A DNA stretch of 53,390 nt from positions 1 through 53,390 of the forward strand of contig JBJKQL010000063.1 in the NCBI GenBank assembly GCA_046705265.1, written 5' to 3'. This document shows positions 50,370 through 53,390 of the stretch, piece by piece; positions within the stretch are counted from its first letter, which is position 1, and each line of letters opens with the position of its first letter. A program made the translations under genes and the position numbers. This stretch comes from JAJYTL01 sp046705265 (lineage in GTDB: Bacteria > Pseudomonadota > Alphaproteobacteria > Ferrovibrionales > Ferrovibrionaceae). Under the pieces are notes generated by a model. The model saw only the letters and a list, made by a program, of their open reading frames with translations. It made no database searches and was not told the DNA's origin.

Positions 50370-51587
50370 ATGCCTTGGCTGACCGATCGCCTGGACATCG
50401 GGCTTTCAGATACGGGGGTGCCTGGTCTCGAGATCGTCGAGCGAAAGGGAGTAGGTCACCCCGATACGATCTGCGATGGCGTCGCTGAGGCGGCGAGCCA
50501 GGCACTTTGCAGGCTCTATCGCGAGCGATTCGGCATGATACTTCACCACAATGTCGACAAGGTGCTGCTTTGGGGTGGCCGATCATCCCCAAAGTTCGGC
50601 GGTGGCCGCGTCGAGGAGCCGTTGGAGATCTTTATCGCCGGTCGTGCGACGCGGCAGTTCAAGGGTGTCGATCTCCCTGTCGAGGCTATTATAGAGGAGA
50701 GCTGCCGTCTCTGGCTGCGCCGTCACCTGGCCTTTCTCGACGCCGATCGGCATGTCCGGGTGCACGTCCTGCTCCGACCTGGTTCCCAAGATTTGTCGGA
50801 GTTGTTTTATCGTTCTCATGGCACTGGCGCTGTCTTGGCAAACGATACGTCGTGCGGCGTCGGCTTCGCTCCCCTCACGCCGCTCGAGACGGCGGTCCTT
50901 TCCGTCGAACGATACCTCAACGGCGGCGAGGCAAAATCAAGCCAACCCGAGATCGGCGAAGATATCAAGGTCATGGCGGTGCGCCGCGCTAAGGTGGCGC
51001 AGTTCACCCTCTCGGTGGCGATGATCGATGCGCATGTCGCGGATGTAGCGGATTATATCGCTCGCAAGGGGGCCATTCACGACATCGCGACTGGCGTCGC
51101 CGCCTCGGCATTCGGCGGAAAAGTCACGCTCGACATCAACACGGCGGATCGCCCGCCCGCCAATCTATATCTGACCGTGACCGGAACCTCTGCCGAGGGA
51201 GGGGACGATGGCGAAGCGGGCCGCGGCAACCGCGCAAACGGGCTCATCACCCCCTGCCGGCCGATGGCGATGGAGAGCATCGCCGGCAAGAACCCAATCA
51301 ACCATGTGGGTAAGATTTACAGCATTGTTTCACAATCGATTGCCGCAGAGATTGTCGCTAACATCGCGGAAATTTCTTCCGCAGAATGTTTTCTCGTGAG
51401 CCGGATTGGGCGCCCGATCACCGACCCAGAGACTGTCGGCCTGCGTATTCGACCCACAAAGTCCGTGCGGGTCGAACCTTTCCGGGCCCGGATCGCGGAG
51501 ATTATCGCGTCTCGGATGGCTCGGCTCAGTGATTTCGCCGAAGACCTGCTCGCAGGCCGGTTACTCTTCGACTCGTCCGCGATTTGA
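50370..51587 (+). CDS. Archaeal-type S-adenosylmethionine synthetase
   Basis: 405 residues; GAGGAG lies four bases before ATG 50370. The family is the archaeal MAT group, distinct in sequence from bacterial MetK: EIVERKGVGHPDTICDGVAE near the N-terminus, DKVLLWGGRSSPKFGGGRVE (archaeal forms have DKxxLxGG), FYRSHGTGAVLANDTSCGVG, TVTGTSAEGGDDGEAGRGNR, and NHVGKIYSIV toward the end. The enzyme makes S-adenosylmethionine from ATP and methionine in the cytoplasm. Length and motifs are complete, so it should be active. A normal bacterial MetK probably exists elsewhere, making this an acquired second copy. It stands alone; the methyltransferase at 30285 is too far away to link. Confidence 0.9.
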   Translation: MPWLTDRLDIGLSDTGVPGLEIVERKGVGHPDTICDGVAEAASQALCRLYRERFGMILHHNVDKVLLWGGRSSPKFGGGRVEEPLEIFIAGRATRQFKGVDLPVEAIIEESCRLWLRRHLAFLDADRHVRVHVLLRPGSQDLSELFYRSHGTGAVLANDTSCGVGFAPLTPLETAVLSVERYLNGGEAKSSQPEIGEDIKVMAVRRAKVAQFTLSVAMIDAHVADVADYIARKGAIHDIATGVAASAFGGKVTLDINTADRPPANLYLTVTGTSAEGGDDGEAGRGNRANGLITPCRPMAMESIAGKNPINHVGKIYSIVSQSIAAEIVANIAEISSAECFLVSRIGRPITDPETVGLRIRPTKSVRVEPFRARIAEIIASRMARLSDFAEDLLAGRLLFDSSAI

Positions 51588-51881
51588 GTGCATCTGTTCG
51601 GGTAGCGCCCTGCAGGGTTAAACCGGCCAATTGCGGTTCCGGCATTTGACTGCCTTAAGCGGGCCAATCGTTTCCCGCCGACTTGAAACGTCAAGCAACC
51701 CATTTTCCGCAGATTTTTGATTACCACCGCGAAGGCGGTTTCTGGGATGCGAGATCGGAACCGAGATCAAGAAGCCGACGCTTTCATGGCCGCAAGGCGT
51801 CCGGATTGATCGATCGGCCGCGTCTCAACGTTGGGCACCGGAGTCCAGGCAATTGGGTGGCTCTTTTGAATTTTGAGTGGG
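51588..51881. other. Gap before the ISL3 transposase
   Basis: No gene. GGCTCTTTTGAATTTTGAG at 51859-51877 looks like the start of an ISL3-type terminal repeat (these often begin GGCTCTTT), which would place the element's left end here. A matching inverted copy was not found before the end of the window, so the right end is uncertain. Confidence 0.35.
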
Positions 51882-53108
51882 CTACGCGGCATGGGGGTTG
51901 ATTTTCGTGAAGTTGAGTTTTCCCGCGATGAGGAAAAGAACGGTCCTCATGGTGTTGAATCGCGTATAGCCGCGGGCCTTGCGTTTGGCGGCCTGGAAGA
52001 GGCCGTTGAGCGCTTCGATGAAGCCATTGGTCTGGCGGGTCTGGGTCCAGGCGACGATGCCGTCGAAGTGCTTGCGGATCATGCGGGCGACCTCCTTCAT
52101 CGGCTCGACCTTGGAGCGCAGGACGTTGGTGCACCACTGCTTGAGCATGGCGGAGACGACGTTGATCTGTTTGCGCTCAAGGATCTCGCGCAGATGCTCG
52201 CGGTAGAGCCAGGCGCGCGCCGTGCGTTTGGTCGTCGCCTGGGCGATCAGGGCGTCGAGATCGGCTCGGCTTTCGTCGGACAGGCGGTCGCGGTCTTTGA
52301 GCAGCGTCCAGCGCAGCCCTTTGAGGCTGGGGTCGGTGCGCTGTTCGAGCCGTCTCATCTGATCGACGGCGGCGGCGGCGTGGGCGACGACGTGGAACTT
52401 GTCGAAGGTGATGCGCGCGTTGGGCAGCTGTTCGGTGACGCCTTTGATGAAGGCCGGGCTCATATCGATGCTGACCGAGCGAACCTGCTCCGGCGCTCCT
52501 TGGTGCGCGGCCAGATCTTCGGCGAAGCGGGTGACGGTTTTGGCGTCGCGGCCTTCGGTGACGAACACCACCTTGCGCTCTTCGCTGTCGGCGGCGATGG
52601 TCAGATAATCGTGGCCCCGCCGGCAGGACGTCTCGTCGATCGCCACGGCGGTCACGGCCGACAGATCGGCCTCGGCCACGGCAAGATCGACATAGCGCGA
52701 ACAGATGGCGTGGACGCGGTGCCAGGATTCGTTCACCAGCCGGGCGACGGCGGCGAAGGTCATCTGCTGGGCCATGGCCAGCACCAACGCCTCGAACAGC
52801 AGGGTGAACCCGGCGAGCTTGCCGCACCATTCGGGCGCGATCAACACGACCTTCCCGTCGGGCAGCTTCAGCCGCGGCGTTCTCACCTCCAGGACGCATT
52901 CATGCTGGAAGAAGTTGAGGTGCCGCAGCCGCTTGATCTGGGTGTCGTGGACCGGATGCAGCCCCTCGAGGCCCGGCGCCGGAAACCGGCTGCCGGCCAC
53001 GAAGTCGACCCCGATCGTCAGCATCTTCCGGCGCGCGTCAAAATCAACCCCCTGCACATACCACGGCTTGACAATGCCAAGGGCCGCTTCAAACAACTGG
53101 TTCTGCAC
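51882..53108 (-). CDS. ISL3-family transposase
   Basis: 408 residues of the DDE-type ISL3 family. Segments seen: VQGVDFDARRKMLTIGVDFV, a Cys-poor N-terminal part without the usual zinc-finger spacing, a helix-turn-helix region (MTFAAVARLVNESWHRVHAI), then the catalytic core: Asp in VAIDETSCRRGHDYLT, Asp in VSIDMSPAFIKG, the family's DKFHVVAHAAAAVDQMRR block, and Glu in QTNGFIEALNGLFQAAKRKA. The frame is complete with no stops, so the copy may be active or recent. ATG 53108 is the first start in the open frame. Confidence 0.9.
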   Translation of the reverse strand: MQNQLFEAALGIVKPWYVQGVDFDARRKMLTIGVDFVAGSRFPAPGLEGLHPVHDTQIKRLRHLNFFQHECVLEVRTPRLKLPDGKVVLIAPEWCGKLAGFTLLFEALVLAMAQQMTFAAVARLVNESWHRVHAICSRYVDLAVAEADLSAVTAVAIDETSCRRGHDYLTIAADSEERKVVFVTEGRDAKTVTRFAEDLAAHQGAPEQVRSVSIDMSPAFIKGVTEQLPNARITFDKFHVVAHAAAAVDQMRRLEQRTDPSLKGLRWTLLKDRDRLSDESRADLDALIAQATTKRTARAWLYREHLREILERKQINVVSAMLKQWCTNVLRSKVEPMKEVARMIRKHFDGIVAWTQTRQTNGFIEALNGLFQAAKRKARGYTRFNTMRTVLFLIAGKLNFTKINPHAA

Positions 53109-53211
53109 GTCTTTTCCTTTGCTTCCAAGGCTGAACGCCGCACCATGCCGCGTTCGGCCTTCCTCAATTGTGCTGTCCCGCCGGCACCGTCAAGGGTTCG
53201 CTCGGGGCCAC

Positions 53212-53271
53212 GGCTGTGGATATGACGCTTCGCTTGGACAACGCTGGCGCGTTGCCCACATCTCCACAGCC
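53212..53271. repeat. Inverted repeat / long hairpin downstream of the ISL3 gene start
   Basis: GGCTGTGGATATG (53212-53224) pairs with CATCTCCACAGCC (53259-53271), with one mismatch. Inside it CAACGC and GCGTTG form a second perfect stem around TGGC. It lies about 100 bases upstream of the transposase start. It could be part of the IS end, a regulatory structure or an unrelated repeat. Confidence 0.45.
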
Positions 53272-53298
53272 GCCACAGCAACAAGAAAGGTATCTTGC

Positions 53299-53390
53299 AT
53301 GAAGAACTCAGGAGATCGGAACGGCACCGCTTCCAACTAACAAACCGGTTCCCGTGGCCCTGGCGCTGGGGGCCGGCTCAGCTCCGCCGG
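53299..53390 (+). pseudogene. Window-edge start of a possible patatin/RssA-like gene, frame unclear
   Basis: ATG 53299 has AAGAAAGG upstream but its frame stops after 13 codons. The +1 frame then reads KPVPVALALGAGSA to the edge, which resembles the glycine-rich oxyanion start of RssA/patatin-like hydrolases (VALALGAGSARG). A frameshift between the two would join them. Only about 30 codons are visible, so this is tentative. Confidence 0.25.

Noticed and set aside
51873..53225. 450-codon plus-strand frame across the ISL3 gene
   Set aside because: Antisense shadow of the transposase; no motif or ribosome site, while the minus strand has the DDE residues.

Overview
The window looks like an accessory, stress and low-oxygen region of an alphaproteobacterial chromosome. 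The genus is not determined; a Hyphomicrobiales methylotroph or phototroph is my best inference. The signs are a FixL-like kinase fragment, a HWE-type kinase derivative, an OprB porin, alphaproteobacterial glycine-rich secreted proteins, high GC and long decayed intergenic stretches. No rRNA, tRNA or CRISPR array was seen.

Layout. 1-4.9 kb: 3' part of a FixL-like kinase, a secreted protein, an OprB porin, an SCO1 remnant, a glycine-zipper envelope protein and an IS630 relic. 4.9-10.1 kb (minus): three small or glycine-rich secreted proteins and an 875-residue protein that reads as three beta-barrels in tandem. 10.1-11.6 kb: no convincing protein gene, but a candidate small RNA. 11.6-16.6 kb (minus): a two-gene operon for a 2-hydroxyacyl-CoA-dehydratase/double-cubane-type iron-sulfur protein and its double-ASKHA activator. 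16.9-22.4 kb (minus): a LuxR-type regulator with a degenerate receiver, a small lipoprotein, an L,D-transpeptidase and a second-type GroEL. 23.5-27.6 kb: a CheB-CheR-PAS-kinase-receiver hybrid. 28.7-30.9 kb: an ArsR-Crp/Fnr fusion regulator, a small membrane protein and a methyltransferase. 31-40 kb: a broken HlyD gene, a P-type ATPase with a C-terminal hemerythrin-like domain, and a YbhG/RbbA/YhhJ-type ABC export operon. 40-46.2 kb: an FMN-binding oxidase-like protein, a xanthine-dehydrogenase relic, a cytochrome b561, an S10 carboxypeptidase, a broken ArsR gene and a small coiled-coil protein. 46.2-53.4 kb: a CheB-CheR-PAS protein with a degenerate HWE kinase end, an archaeal-type S-adenosylmethionine synthetase and an ISL3-family transposase.

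The strongest unifying signal is regulatory. Nine exact TTGA-N6-TCAA palindromes (FNR/FixK/DNR-type boxes) and five one-mismatch versions lie in intergenic DNA, most of them 60-150 bases upstream of a start codon. They precede the activase operon, L,D-transpeptidase, lipoprotein, GroEL, P-type ATPase, ABC operon, FMN protein, cytochrome b561 and others. I infer a micro-oxic/anaerobic stress regulon; the Crp-like fusion protein at 28.7 kb is a local candidate regulator, although a FixK or FNR encoded elsewhere is equally possible.

The region is also eroding: IS630, SCO1, HlyD, ArsR, xanthine dehydrogenase and probably the FixL gene are broken or partial, next to intact operons.
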